Shown here in pieces: positions 38,582 to 47,657 of a DNA stretch of 64,000 nt. The notes beneath the pieces are model-generated. The model saw only the letters and a program-made list of their open reading frames with translations. It did not search any database and was not told the DNA's origin. The position numbers were made by a program, and so were the translations under genes. Where the stretch lies: the NCBI RefSeq assembly GCF_000272105.2, contig NZ_AJZD02000032.1:62001-126000 (forward strand), given 5' to 3'. How positions within the stretch are numbered: position 1 is the first letter of the stretch; each line of letters opens with the position of its first letter. Source of the DNA: Vibrio splendidus 12E03 (lineage in GTDB: Bacteria > Pseudomonadota > Gammaproteobacteria > Enterobacterales > Vibrionaceae).

Positions 38582-39805
38582 TTAACCTTTGATTGCATCC
38601 AGCATTCCCCACATCGGTAAGAAAATACCGAGAGCAAGAATCAACACCATGCCTGCTACTATGGTCAACAAGATCGGTTCTATTCTTGCGGTCAAGGTTT
38701 TAAGATCATAATCGACTTCTCGATCATAATAGTCAGCCACTTCGAGTAATAGCTCATCGATACGACCCGTCTCTTCACCTACCGAGATCATTTGTATCAC
38801 CAGCGGTGTGAAAATTTCGCTGTTAATCGCCGTCGATGAAACCGTACTACCTGCTTCGATAGCCGACTTCATGGCTTGTACCCGTAGCTCTAAAAAGCGG
38901 TTATCTAGGGCTTCAGCCGATAGCGCTAAAGATTGATTTAGCGGCACACCCGCTTTCAGCATCAAAGCAAAGGTACGCGAAAAACGTGACAGTAATGCTC
39001 GGTTCACGACCCCACCGATGACAGGTATTTTTAAGCGAATCCTGTCCCACTTCTCTAGACCTTTGTCCGTCTTAACCCAGGCTTTAAAAGCAAAGATAAA
39101 ACCAAAGATCACGCCGAGCATGATTCCCCAGTAATTCACAAAGAACTCAGACATACCGATTAAGATACGGGTCGGCAGTGGCAAATCGACACCAAACCGA
39201 GCGAACATGCTGGAGAACTGTGGAATAACCTTGATGTTAAGTATGAACATCGCGATCAAAATAAAGCTGATCACGAAGGTTGGATAGCGCATCGCGGTCT
39301 TGATTCGCTTTCGAGTCTCGACTTCTTGTTCGTAGTAACCCGCTAATTGCAACAAAGCCTGATCAAGACGACCTGTATTTTCACCAACACCGATCATAGA
39401 AACAAACAGTGGGCTAAACACTTTAGGGTGCATCTGCATCGACGCCGCTAAACCACGACCATTGGTTAACTCAGCAACCACCTCTTCAAGTGCGGCCTTC
39501 AACTGCTTATTTTCGCAGTTTTGGGTCAGGCCTTTCATCGATCTTAACAGTGGCACGCCCGCTTTGGTTAAGCTGTATAACTGACGGCAGAACAGCACCA
39601 GGACCTCAAGTGGTACACTCGGTGAAAATAGAGCAGAGACATCCATATCCAATACGGAACCACCACTTTTCCCAAGCTTAATCGAGGTTGGGATAATCCC
39701 CTTACTCATCAAGCTTTCAGCGGCAAGATCTTCGTTATTCGCGTCTAATTGACCACTTACTTGGCTGCCATCGGAGCTGCGGCCTACATAACAATACGTT
39801 GGCAT
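38582..39805 (-). CDS. mshG: MSHA platform protein MshG (PilC/GspF family)
   Basis: A 407-residue inner-membrane platform protein. Two homologous GspF domains (about 70-190 and 270-395) carry the repeated FxxLvxxMIGVGENTGRLDQALLQLAGYYEQEVETR / FTPLVIQMISVGEETGRIDELLLEVADYYDREVDYD motifs, with three transmembrane helices. It contacts the MshE ATPase. It is 12 bp after mshE. Confidence 0.95.
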   Translation of the reverse strand: MPTYCYVGRSSDGSQVSGQLDANNEDLAAESLMSKGIIPTSIKLGKSGGSVLDMDVSALFSPSVPLEVLVLFCRQLYSLTKAGVPLLRSMKGLTQNCENKQLKAALEEVVAELTNGRGLAASMQMHPKVFSPLFVSMIGVGENTGRLDQALLQLAGYYEQEVETRKRIKTAMRYPTFVISFILIAMFILNIKVIPQFSSMFARFGVDLPLPTRILIGMSEFFVNYWGIMLGVIFGFIFAFKAWVKTDKGLEKWDRIRLKIPVIGGVVNRALLSRFSRTFALMLKAGVPLNQSLALSAEALDNRFLELRVQAMKSAIEAGSTVSSTAINSEIFTPLVIQMISVGEETGRIDELLLEVADYYDREVDYDLKTLTARIEPILLTIVAGMVLILALGIFLPMWGMLDAIKG

Positions 39806-39817
39806 ATCACTCTACCC

Positions 39818-41542
39818 CTACAGATAAATTGGGTCAGTTGAGCCAGATGCGTCACCTTCGCCGAGGTTCATTATCTCGTCGAGGCTCACTACACCTTGCA
39901 AAGCCAACTCCATAGCAGAGGCTAATAGTGGTTTGTAGTTTTCAGACTGTCTTGCGGTTTGAGCAAAACCAACGGCATCGTTAGCTCTTAAAGCATCCAT
40001 CATGTTGTGCTCAAGCTCCAACATCTCGAATACACCGATACGCCCGCGGTACCCGGTTAAATTACAGTTCTGACAACCACGACCTTTCATGAAAGGGACG
40101 CCGACCTGATTAGGGAAACGAACGCTCAGCCATTGTTTGCGCGCTTCATCCAGTTCGTCATCAACCTTACAGTCGGTACAAACTTTACGAACCAATCGCT
40201 GTGCCACTACTGCTCGGACCGCACTCGCGACTAAGTAACCTGGCGCTCCCATATCCATCATACGCAATGCACTGTCTACCGCATCGTTGGTGTGAAGGGT
40301 ACTTAGCACTAAGTGACCGGTAAGTGCAGCTCTCAAACCAATCTCGACCGTCTCATGGTCACGCATCTCACCAATAAGAATGATATCGGGATCCTGACGT
40401 AAAAAGGTTCTTAAGATAGTAGAGAAGTCGAGATTGATTTTAGGATTAACCTGCACTTGGTTGATTCTAGGCAGGCGATATTCCACCGGGTCTTCCGCAG
40501 TAATAATTTTTTTACCCGGTTCATTCAATTCACTTAGCGCACCATAAAGGGTGGTTGTTTTACCCGAGCCCGTAGGACCAGTGACTAGAATCATTCCGTG
40601 AGGGCGGCGTAACTGTTTACGAAGACGAACCAGCAGATCACTCGGTATGCCCGACGCTTCCAATTTACGTAAACCAGCAGACTGGTTAAGCAAACGCATT
40701 ACTACTGACTCACCGTGCTGCACTGGCATAGTCGACATACGAATATCCACAGACTGACCTTTCGCTCGAATATTGAAGCGACCGTCTTGAGGAAGACGCT
40801 TCTCTGAGATATCGAGGTTGGCCATCAGCTTTAAACGCAGTACAAGTGCCGAAGCGATATTCACTTCGTTAAGGAGAGTTTCATGTAACACGCCATCAAT
40901 ACGCTGACGAAGACGTAGCACATTAGAATCAGGTTCAATATGGATATCGGAAGCGCCTACTTGAATCGCATCTTCAAACAGCGAGTTGATCAGCTTAACC
41001 ACTGTCACTTCGTCACTGTCTTCTTCTTCGATATCAAAATCGAAAGCTTCATTAACTTGGTGCTCTGCATGAAGCTGCTCAGCGAATGAGGCGATCTCTT
41101 TGGTTCTACGGTAGTAGCGATCAAACCCATCGACCAGCTGTCTTTCTGGTGCAACAACAAATTCGAGTGCGTAATCACCCAATTGACCAAGTAGTGATTC
41201 CTGAGCAAACAGATCCGCAGGATCACTCATCGCCACGCGCAGCGTGTCACCTTGACGACCAATAACCAATGCGCGAAGACGGCGGGCATGCACTTCAGGT
41301 AAAAGCTGAACAGCTTCAACATCAACGTTCGCTCGACTTAGATCGATAAGAGGAATAGCAAGCTGTTGCGACAAAAAGCTTAGCATTTGTTGCTCAGACA
41401 AGAAGCCAAGTTCAATAAGAGCATCACCAAGCTTACGACCAGTACTTTTTTGAGAGGCAAGCGCTTGTTCAACTTGGGCCTCGGTAATAATGCCTTCTTC
41501 AACAAGCAAATCACCAAGTCTTTTTCTTAATCTAATTTGCAT
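39818..41542 (-). CDS. mshE: MSHA extension ATPase MshE with c-di-GMP-binding N-terminus
   Basis: A 574-residue hexameric PilB/GspE-type ATPase. Residues 8-31 and 37-60 are two 24-residue copies of the MshEN motif (RLGDLLVEEGIITEAQ..., KLGDALIELGFLSEQQ...), separated by five residues, the layout shown to bind c-di-GMP in V. cholerae MshE. Walker A GPTGSGKT is at 322-329; the Asp box, Walker B (DPDIILIGEMRDHET) and His box follow. The zinc site is CTDCKVD...GCQNCNLTG. It drives pilus extension and is therefore controlled by c-di-GMP. It overlaps the end of mshN. Confidence 0.97.
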   Translation of the reverse strand: MQIRLRKRLGDLLVEEGIITEAQVEQALASQKSTGRKLGDALIELGFLSEQQMLSFLSQQLAIPLIDLSRANVDVEAVQLLPEVHARRLRALVIGRQGDTLRVAMSDPADLFAQESLLGQLGDYALEFVVAPERQLVDGFDRYYRRTKEIASFAEQLHAEHQVNEAFDFDIEEEDSDEVTVVKLINSLFEDAIQVGASDIHIEPDSNVLRLRQRIDGVLHETLLNEVNIASALVLRLKLMANLDISEKRLPQDGRFNIRAKGQSVDIRMSTMPVQHGESVVMRLLNQSAGLRKLEASGIPSDLLVRLRKQLRRPHGMILVTGPTGSGKTTTLYGALSELNEPGKKIITAEDPVEYRLPRINQVQVNPKINLDFSTILRTFLRQDPDIILIGEMRDHETVEIGLRAALTGHLVLSTLHTNDAVDSALRMMDMGAPGYLVASAVRAVVAQRLVRKVCTDCKVDDELDEARKQWLSVRFPNQVGVPFMKGRGCQNCNLTGYRGRIGVFEMLELEHNMMDALRANDAVGFAQTARQSENYKPLLASAMELALQGVVSLDEIMNLGEGDASGSTDPIYL

Positions 41543-42677
41543 TGCTGCTCTCCTCTAAAACACTGATTATTTTCAATCGGTCACGCACAAAGCTTTGTGA
41601 TTGAGATGAGATACCGACTCGAGTTAACGCACCTTGGTATGATTGTTTTGCTGCAGCGAAATCTAACTGTCGCTCTTGCTGTATCGCTAAACCTAGCCAC
41701 CAGCGAGCGTTCTCAGAATCGACCTCGACCAGCTTTTGGTAACTCTCCAGTGCTATTTCTTCTTGCTGTGACTTTTGGCTCAGCGCAGCACGCATTGCTA
41801 AGTATTCTTGAGTTGGATGCGGAGGCATGTGTATCAGAGGGCTTAACGCTGCCTCTGCTTGGTCCGCTTTCACCAACAATTTAGATAGTCCCAAACGTAA
41901 CTTTTCACTATTGATGTTGAGTTTAATGCCCGACTGAAAAAGTTCGTAAGCTTTACGAGTATCGCCCTTGCCGAAATAGAGAATAGCGAGCTTTTGACGA
42001 ACATCCTCATTTCTTGGCGTATAACGAAGTGCTTCGTTGTACCCCTTCAATGCACCAGTAAGATCATTTGCATCCAACGCTTTCTGAGCTCGCCCTTGAG
42101 CATTTATAGAAAGTTGCTCTGGGGTCAGTTCTACTTGTTCAATCAGTATTCCACTATTTTCTGAATCTTTGGGCTCATCAGAAATAGAAGCTGGGCTGCT
42201 CTTCGCAACACTCGCAATCAAGGTCGGCTCAGGAACTTGTGTCGTATTTACTTTTGTTTTTGCTATCGGTTTCGCTTGTATCTGAGGTTTTGTTATTTGT
42301 GGCGTTTTAACCACTGACTCCACAACTGGCGCCTGATTCCGAATACTTGTTTCTGAGCGTACTTGAGTTAGATAGGAAGAATCGACCGTTACTAACTTTT
42401 TAGTTGGCGATGACGGAGCTTGAGTAACAATGGCAGGCACTTCTGGCGAGCTGTCTACAACAGTAACCTGAACCTGCCTACCTTGAGTCAATATTGAGTT
42501 ATCGACCGTTGGCCCCTGTGATATCGCCCAACCACCCATGGCTAAGCTCAGAGTAAAACCTGCTGTTACCCACACCAAAGGTGATCGCGTTTTTACCTTA
42601 GGCACGACCGCGGCTTCTATTGCTGTCGCTGATTTTTTCTTTGCCAATTCAGACAAGGCGTTATTAATGACGCTCAT
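41532..42677 (-). CDS. mshN: MSHA biogenesis protein MshN
   Basis: A 381-residue bitopic protein. Short cytoplasmic N-terminus (MSVINNALSELAKKKS), transmembrane helix (LVWVTAGFTLSLAMGGWAIS), a Pro/Thr/Val/Lys-rich linker (~60-200), then tetratricopeptide-like repeats (ALKGYNEALRYTPRNEDVRQKLAILYFGKGDTRKAYELFQ, and others) to the C-terminus. The start is at the ATG with GGA upstream; the frame opens six codons earlier at a GTG inside mshM. It probably tethers the secretin or peptidoglycan to the inner platform. Confidence 0.9.
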   Translation of the reverse strand: MSVINNALSELAKKKSATAIEAAVVPKVKTRSPLVWVTAGFTLSLAMGGWAISQGPTVDNSILTQGRQVQVTVVDSSPEVPAIVTQAPSSPTKKLVTVDSSYLTQVRSETSIRNQAPVVESVVKTPQITKPQIQAKPIAKTKVNTTQVPEPTLIASVAKSSPASISDEPKDSENSGILIEQVELTPEQLSINAQGRAQKALDANDLTGALKGYNEALRYTPRNEDVRQKLAILYFGKGDTRKAYELFQSGIKLNINSEKLRLGLSKLLVKADQAEAALSPLIHMPPHPTQEYLAMRAALSQKSQQEEIALESYQKLVEVDSENARWWLGLAIQQERQLDFAAAKQSYQGALTRVGISSQSQSFVRDRLKIISVLEESSNAN

Positions 42678-42679
42678 AA

Positions 42680-43519
42680 TTAATTCCAACCCCACAGTAT
42701 TGGCGTTTTAAATTTGGGCTTACACACATCGTAAGTTTCATGCATCGCAGAAAACAGATGTTGGTTATCGATACTTTTTTTGCTTTCACTGAACGACAAC
42801 AGTAAAGCCTTGTGGCATAGCTGATTTATCAACCTTGGGATACCTTGTGAAGAACGACAAATCGCTTTTTTTTGATTCAAACTGAACAGTTCTGGGTTGC
42901 CACCAGATTTAGCAATTCGGTTATCAATATAAGCCACCGTCTCATCAAGAGTTAGCGCCCTTAATGTCGAACTAAAAGTGATTCTTTGACGAAATTGTCT
43001 TAGATGATAAGCCTCTAAACGAGCGTCTAGTTCTGGCTGTCCAAGTAACACTATCTGAAGTAATTTCTTGTCTTCAGTTTCCAGATTGCCGAACAGTCTC
43101 AATGTCTCTAGTGCTTCGTCAGAGAGAGCTTGTGCCTCATCAATAATCGCAACCACTCTTAAGCCTGAATTATGCAGTTCAATCAACTTATGTTGAATGT
43201 TATCCACCAGCGAGGCTTCGTTCTCAACCTTTAAATCAAGCTCTTTGGCGACAGCATGACGTAAGTCAGCTCCGGACAACACTGGGTTTGGCAAGTAAAT
43301 TAATGCAGTACAGTTTTTTAGGTGATTGACCAACATCCGACAAACCATAGTCTTACCGGTGCCTACTTCTCCAGTCACCTTGATGACGCCCTCTCCCATC
43401 TCTAACGCCGAAATGACCGTTTGAATCGCCTCAAAATGCGGGGCTAATCCGTAAAAAAAATCGGTATTCGGCGTTAAAGTAAATGGCAGCTGTTCAAAAC
43501 CAAAATGAGCTTGATACAT
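42680..43519 (-). CDS. mshM: MSHA AAA ATPase MshM (ExeA type)
   Basis: A 279-residue ATPase beginning MYQAHFGFEQLPFTLTPNTDFFYG, a signature of the GspA/ExeA family. Walker A GEVGTGKTMVCRML at ~46-59, Walker B VVAIIDEAQALSDEALETLRLFGNL. It probably helps insert the MshL secretin through peptidoglycan. It is 2 bp before mshN, with 47 bp between it and mshL. Confidence 0.94.
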   Translation of the reverse strand: MYQAHFGFEQLPFTLTPNTDFFYGLAPHFEAIQTVISALEMGEGVIKVTGEVGTGKTMVCRMLVNHLKNCTALIYLPNPVLSGADLRHAVAKELDLKVENEASLVDNIQHKLIELHNSGLRVVAIIDEAQALSDEALETLRLFGNLETEDKKLLQIVLLGQPELDARLEAYHLRQFRQRITFSSTLRALTLDETVAYIDNRIAKSGGNPELFSLNQKKAICRSSQGIPRLINQLCHKALLLSFSESKKSIDNQHLFSAMHETYDVCKPKFKTPILWGWN

Positions 43520-43566
43520 AGGTTCACCCGGCTTAGTGAAGCGCTGCCAATTCAGAAAGTAAGCAT

Positions 43567-45225
43567 TTACTCTTCATCAGGGAACCATTGCTGAAGCAGA
43601 TCACGAGAACGTTCAAGCTCAGTTTGCCAAGTATTCACACCCACAACCGTCGGTTTAAGCAAAATCACGAGCTCGGTCTTTTGCGTCAACTGATTGGTGT
43701 TGCGGAACAAGTGACCCAAAGCCGGAATGTCGCCTAAGAATGGAACCTTAGAAGTCACGTCACTGGTATTTGATTTCATCAGGCCACCAATAACAACCAC
43801 ATCACCATCTTGTGCACGAATCACTGAATCAGACTCACGAATAGAGCTTTTCGCTAAAGGAAGCTGTACGACACCCGTTGTTGAGCCAAGGTTGAGTTCT
43901 TTAACTTCTTCTTCGACTTCGATAACCGCAGGGTGGACATGCAAGAATACGCTGCCTTTATCATCAATTTGAGGGGTCACATCTAATGAGATACCAGAGA
44001 AAAACGGCGTTAATTCCACTTCAGGTGCTACGTTGGCATTATCACCACTGCCAACCGCACTTGATAAATCTGTGACGTAATACTCGTCTGTGCCGACTTT
44101 GATCACCGCTTTTTGGTTATTTGCAGCTGTGACTCTTGGGCTAGAAAGCACATTGAGGTCGCCTTGAGTATCCATAAAGCTCAATACCGCCTCGAAGCTG
44201 CTCCCCGATACAACAATATTGGATTGACCACCAAGTGCTGCACCTATAGGGTCCATCCCAGGTAATGTGCCCGGAATAATAGCTCCTGTCGCATCTTTGA
44301 CTATAGAACCCATGCCAACAGTGTAATTAGTTCCGTTTGACGAGAACATTTTCGTCCAGTTAATGCCCTGCTGGTAACCATCGCTCAACGTCACTTCCAT
44401 GATTTTGGCTTCAAGGATAACTTGGCGTTGCAAGCGCTGTTGGGAAACACCTAAGAACTCGCGAACCTCACGAATTTCATCAGGGAATGCACGAACCGTA
44501 ATCACACTCGCTTGAGGTGTCACGACAACACTTTGCCCATTCCCAGAACCAATTAGGTGTGCAACCGCAGCCTCAAGTTGTGGCCAGAAATCACTTTCAG
44601 AAGTGGTCTCAATCTCAGTACCGCCGTTCGAGGTAGAGTTTGAATTATTTGAAGAGTTCGATGAATTTGAGTCAGAACTTGAAGAGCTCGATGAACTGTT
44701 GTCTGAGTTAGAGATCGTACCCGTCGTTATCGTAGTCAATGAGCGACCAGCACGTTTAACCTGTAAGTAGTCGACAGGGATTGTCACAGTGCGAAGGCCC
44801 GCAGGGTAAACTTGAATCACTTTGCCACGCTTTTCAATATCGTAGCCATACATATCCTGAGCCACAGCCAGCACTTCATCTAGCGTCACATCCGTTAGGT
44901 TCAACGTAAGCTTTCCAGAAACACTTGGATGAATCGCTGCGCTGTATTCTGTACCTTTCACTAAACTGGCAAAGAAGGTTCTCGCTTCGACACCTTTTGC
45001 TTGAATACGAAAACGCTTCACGGTCTCCATTCCCGGAGACATGGCATCGGAATTAAGCTGAGGCATAAGATCATCTTGTACAGACGAAGGCAGGTCGTGA
45101 AGCGCCTTGCTGTTCGCTTCATTAATAGATTCGTTTAAAGACTCTTTTATCTCAACGGGATCACGATGCCCCATCGAACAGCCGACCAAAGATGACACTA
45201 GGATTGCTACTACAAGTTTACGCAT
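43567..45225 (-). CDS. mshL: MSHA outer-membrane secretin MshL
   Basis: A 552-residue secretin (PilQ/GspD family). Lipoprotein-type signal MRKLVVAILVSSLVGCSMG with a lipobox cysteine. STN/N0-like domain ~65-130 (VEARTFFASLVKGTEYSAAIHPSVSGKLTLNLTDVTLDEVL), a Ser/Asn-rich linker at ~175-205, an N-domain (VVVTPQASVITVRAFPDEIREVREFL), and the secretin channel at ~265-520 with the signature VPFLGDIPALGHLFRN. The ATG start gives a proper signal; the frame opens four codons earlier at a TTG. It is ~15 bp after mshK. Confidence 0.96.
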   Translation of the reverse strand: MRKLVVAILVSSLVGCSMGHRDPVEIKESLNESINEANSKALHDLPSSVQDDLMPQLNSDAMSPGMETVKRFRIQAKGVEARTFFASLVKGTEYSAAIHPSVSGKLTLNLTDVTLDEVLAVAQDMYGYDIEKRGKVIQVYPAGLRTVTIPVDYLQVKRAGRSLTTITTGTISNSDNSSSSSSSSDSNSSNSSNNSNSTSNGGTEIETTSESDFWPQLEAAVAHLIGSGNGQSVVVTPQASVITVRAFPDEIREVREFLGVSQQRLQRQVILEAKIMEVTLSDGYQQGINWTKMFSSNGTNYTVGMGSIVKDATGAIIPGTLPGMDPIGAALGGQSNIVVSGSSFEAVLSFMDTQGDLNVLSSPRVTAANNQKAVIKVGTDEYYVTDLSSAVGSGDNANVAPEVELTPFFSGISLDVTPQIDDKGSVFLHVHPAVIEVEEEVKELNLGSTTGVVQLPLAKSSIRESDSVIRAQDGDVVVIGGLMKSNTSDVTSKVPFLGDIPALGHLFRNTNQLTQKTELVILLKPTVVGVNTWQTELERSRDLLQQWFPDEE

Positions 45226-45240
45226 GTCTTCACTCAAACC

Positions 45241-45573
45241 TTAATTATTCTTAATATCTAAAGAGAACATCTCTAATTTCCACTGCTTAGAGCTTCTCTG
45301 CAGAGTGACGTATTCTGAATCTATTTTCTTAACTCGATACCCTCGTATCGTCTCCCCTTGAGCAACAATTTCACCATTGAGAATGGCGTAGCAAGGCGTA
45401 TCCGCTTTACACACGATGCTCTCTAAAGACGGTAGGCGATAATGAGTTGGCGATTTCTTCGCCGGCGCTGTTTTTTGTTGAGGCGTCATCCACCCCAGAG
45501 GTGCCGTTGGATCTTGCTCTGCCGACACCAGAGAGCTGGCAAACAGTAATGACAACAATAGAGTTCTAACCAC
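45241..45573 (-). CDS. mshK: MSHA biogenesis protein MshK (PilP-like)
   Basis: A 110-residue periplasmic protein with signal peptide MVRTLLLSLLFASSLVSA and mature start EQDPTAPLGW, then a small beta domain (YRLPSLESIVCKADTPCYAILNGEIVAQGETIRGYRVKKI) with two cysteines, similar to PilP/GspC homology regions that touch the secretin. It overlaps mshJ by 8 bp. Confidence 0.88.
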   Translation of the reverse strand: MVRTLLLSLLFASSLVSAEQDPTAPLGWMTPQQKTAPAKKSPTHYRLPSLESIVCKADTPCYAILNGEIVAQGETIRGYRVKKIDSEYVTLQRSSKQWKLEMFSLDIKNN

Positions 45574-46213
45574 CGATAAACTCCTGTCTGGTACCTAGCG
45601 TGTAAACCTCAAATACAAGTCGAGCTTTCGGGTATTCTTCTACTGTGTATTCAAATGTACGCCAGTAGTAACTCACAGGAAGAGATTCAAGAGCCTGAAG
45701 GTAAGCTGCAATATCAAAGTAACTACCAGTTAGCTCCATTCTCACCGGGTGAAGAAAATAACCGGAATATTCACTGGTCTCTTTGTTGTTCGAAATCGCT
45801 TCTGGCTTAAGTGATTCCAGCGATTCTAATTGCAGCCCAGTACCTGCATTGAGGACACTTTCGAGCAATTGCGACATTTGGGATGGAGAGATCAGCCCAT
45901 CGACCATCTCGGCTAATTCAAGTGACAGTTCTTGGCTCTCTCGCATCAATTTTTTGTATTCGAGATTGATCTCTTTGTCTGGGTCTTTGTTCAATTTGGC
46001 TTGCAGAACAAGTAGCTCACCTTGCTGCCTCTGATTTGATTGAGTCAGGCTGGTCATCTTGGCATTTTTTGCTTGCAGATCGAGGTACACCGGCTCCACC
46101 AGTAAGGTAAAAAGCAGCATAAAGATACCAACAAAACCGCACACGAAAAGCAGCCACTTTTCTCTTGGGCTTAATGCAAGAAACTTATCGCTAAGTTGAT
46201 TCCATTGCTGCAT
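45566..46213 (-). CDS. mshJ: MSHA biogenesis protein MshJ (PilO-like)
   Basis: A 215-residue bitopic protein with an N-terminal helix (WLLFVCGFVGIFMLLFTLLVEPVYLDL), a periplasmic coiled coil (~45-100) and a ferredoxin-like domain (YFLHPVRMELTGSYFDIAAYLQALESLPVSYYWRTFEY), the architecture of PilO/GspM. It overlaps mshI by one base (TAATG). Confidence 0.9.
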   Translation of the reverse strand: MQQWNQLSDKFLALSPREKWLLFVCGFVGIFMLLFTLLVEPVYLDLQAKNAKMTSLTQSNQRQQGELLVLQAKLNKDPDKEINLEYKKLMRESQELSLELAEMVDGLISPSQMSQLLESVLNAGTGLQLESLESLKPEAISNNKETSEYSGYFLHPVRMELTGSYFDIAAYLQALESLPVSYYWRTFEYTVEEYPKARLVFEVYTLGTRQEFIGG

Positions 46214-47655
46214 TACTTGCTCTCCCTACGAGTACTTAACTCAAAGCTCACCACATCTTGATCATTACGACCTATTTTCAGTTTTTCAAAAGAGCGGCCA
46301 ACAAGATTAAGCTCATTTTTGAATTGACCAATCCAGTTAGGGACAACATTGGCATTGCGAGCTAAGCCACTCATATCTAACGTGTCATGGGTCATATAGA
46401 TGTGCGAAAGAGAGATGTCATTTCGGCCTAATTGAGCTAAGGAATTCATGACGCCAGAATACCCGACTTGCTGAGACTCGTCGTATTGTCCAACCGCCTT
46501 TAGCGCCTCTTTTTTTGCTTGAGTCTCACGTTTGAGACGGTCAACTGCCGCCACTTTCTCAGGGGAGGGTTTATGTTGAGTTAACTGACTATTCAGTTGC
46601 TTAACTTGTTTGTTAAGCTGATTAGAGTCTTGTTGCAACACTGTTAATTCAGTGTCTAGATTGGAAGCTTGATAGTTCATGACAAAGTAGCTGCCAAGCA
46701 ACAACGCACTAACCACTCCCCAACTCGCAGCCACATTCGCTAACGTAAAATACTCTTTTTTAGGCTTTAAATGCTCAGGGTAAAGGTTGACCGTAAACGT
46801 CTCTTTTTCAGCGGCTAATTGCACTAACAAACTTTCAGAGTTTTCGCGCTCACCTTCAACAAGCAAAGAGACCGTTGAGCTCAGTGTATTATTTAATGCA
46901 GTTTGTAATTCAGCTTCATCCTCTTCATCACAACAGATCTTTAGTTGATGAAGTTGGGTGCCTTTAATTTGCGAAGAAAGGTAATCAATCGAGCGTTGAA
47001 GCTCTAAAGCGAGGCCATCTAACTGCAGAGCACTTGACGCAACACCCGTTAAAGGTGGGACAACACTGCGGATGGTTCTTTGAAAACAAACGGTATTTTC
47101 AACAAACGCACCCAACTTAAAGTGTGAATTAGTGCTGCGCTGTAAAAGAATGAAATTAGACAGTTCGCCAGCGCTGTAACCCCAGATTTCATCTTCGGGA
47201 GCAACACCTATTAATTCAACCTGAGCCGAATTAGTGATATTCAGAAGCTTGTCCAACAGCTTTTTAGGCAGGACATATACTTGCAGCTTATTCGACGTCG
47301 GTAACGCGACCGCACTCGCGGTGATTTCCGTGACTCTTTCTGAAACAAGGTCTTTGAGTAAAAAAGGCAGTGCTACCGACCATTCACTCTCTGGAATGTC
47401 CGGTTTATCAATTTGGTAGGTTTGGTAGTAGTTAGCACAGACAATCAGCTGGAGGCTATTGCTGGTAAACGCCTCACTGCTAAGCGATTTTTTTAGCGCA
47501 CTCTCCCAGTCCCCATTAACCACGGGAATGCTGGTTACTTGAGGCTCTTGCTCTGTCGATGAAATATAAATGGCATCGTTGCCTAACATGACAACTTGCG
47601 AGCTACCTTTATTATTCGTTGGCTTTATCTTGTCTAAAATCGCTTTAAAATTCAT
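46213..47655 (-). CDS. mshI: MSHA biogenesis protein MshI (PilM/PilN-like)
   Basis: A 480-residue protein joining a cytoplasmic actin-like PilM-type part (residues ~1-300) to one transmembrane helix (NVAASWGVVSALLLGSYFVMNY) and a PilN-like periplasmic coiled coil plus domain (QLNKQVKQLNSQL, then DISLSHIYMTHDTLDMSGLARNANVVPNWIGQF). It builds the inner-membrane assembly platform with MshJ. It is 2 bp after mshH. Confidence 0.92.
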   Translation of the reverse strand: MNFKAILDKIKPTNNKGSSQVVMLGNDAIYISSTEQEPQVTSIPVVNGDWESALKKSLSSEAFTSNSLQLIVCANYYQTYQIDKPDIPESEWSVALPFLLKDLVSERVTEITASAVALPTSNKLQVYVLPKKLLDKLLNITNSAQVELIGVAPEDEIWGYSAGELSNFILLQRSTNSHFKLGAFVENTVCFQRTIRSVVPPLTGVASSALQLDGLALELQRSIDYLSSQIKGTQLHQLKICCDEEDEAELQTALNNTLSSTVSLLVEGERENSESLLVQLAAEKETFTVNLYPEHLKPKKEYFTLANVAASWGVVSALLLGSYFVMNYQASNLDTELTVLQQDSNQLNKQVKQLNSQLTQHKPSPEKVAAVDRLKRETQAKKEALKAVGQYDESQQVGYSGVMNSLAQLGRNDISLSHIYMTHDTLDMSGLARNANVVPNWIGQFKNELNLVGRSFEKLKIGRNDQDVVSFELSTRRESK

Positions 47656-47657
47656 TC

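Noticed and set aside
44640..44715. Possible CRISPR-like repetitive DNA
   Set aside because: It is serine/asparagine codon repetition in the MshL linker, in frame and without spacer structure.
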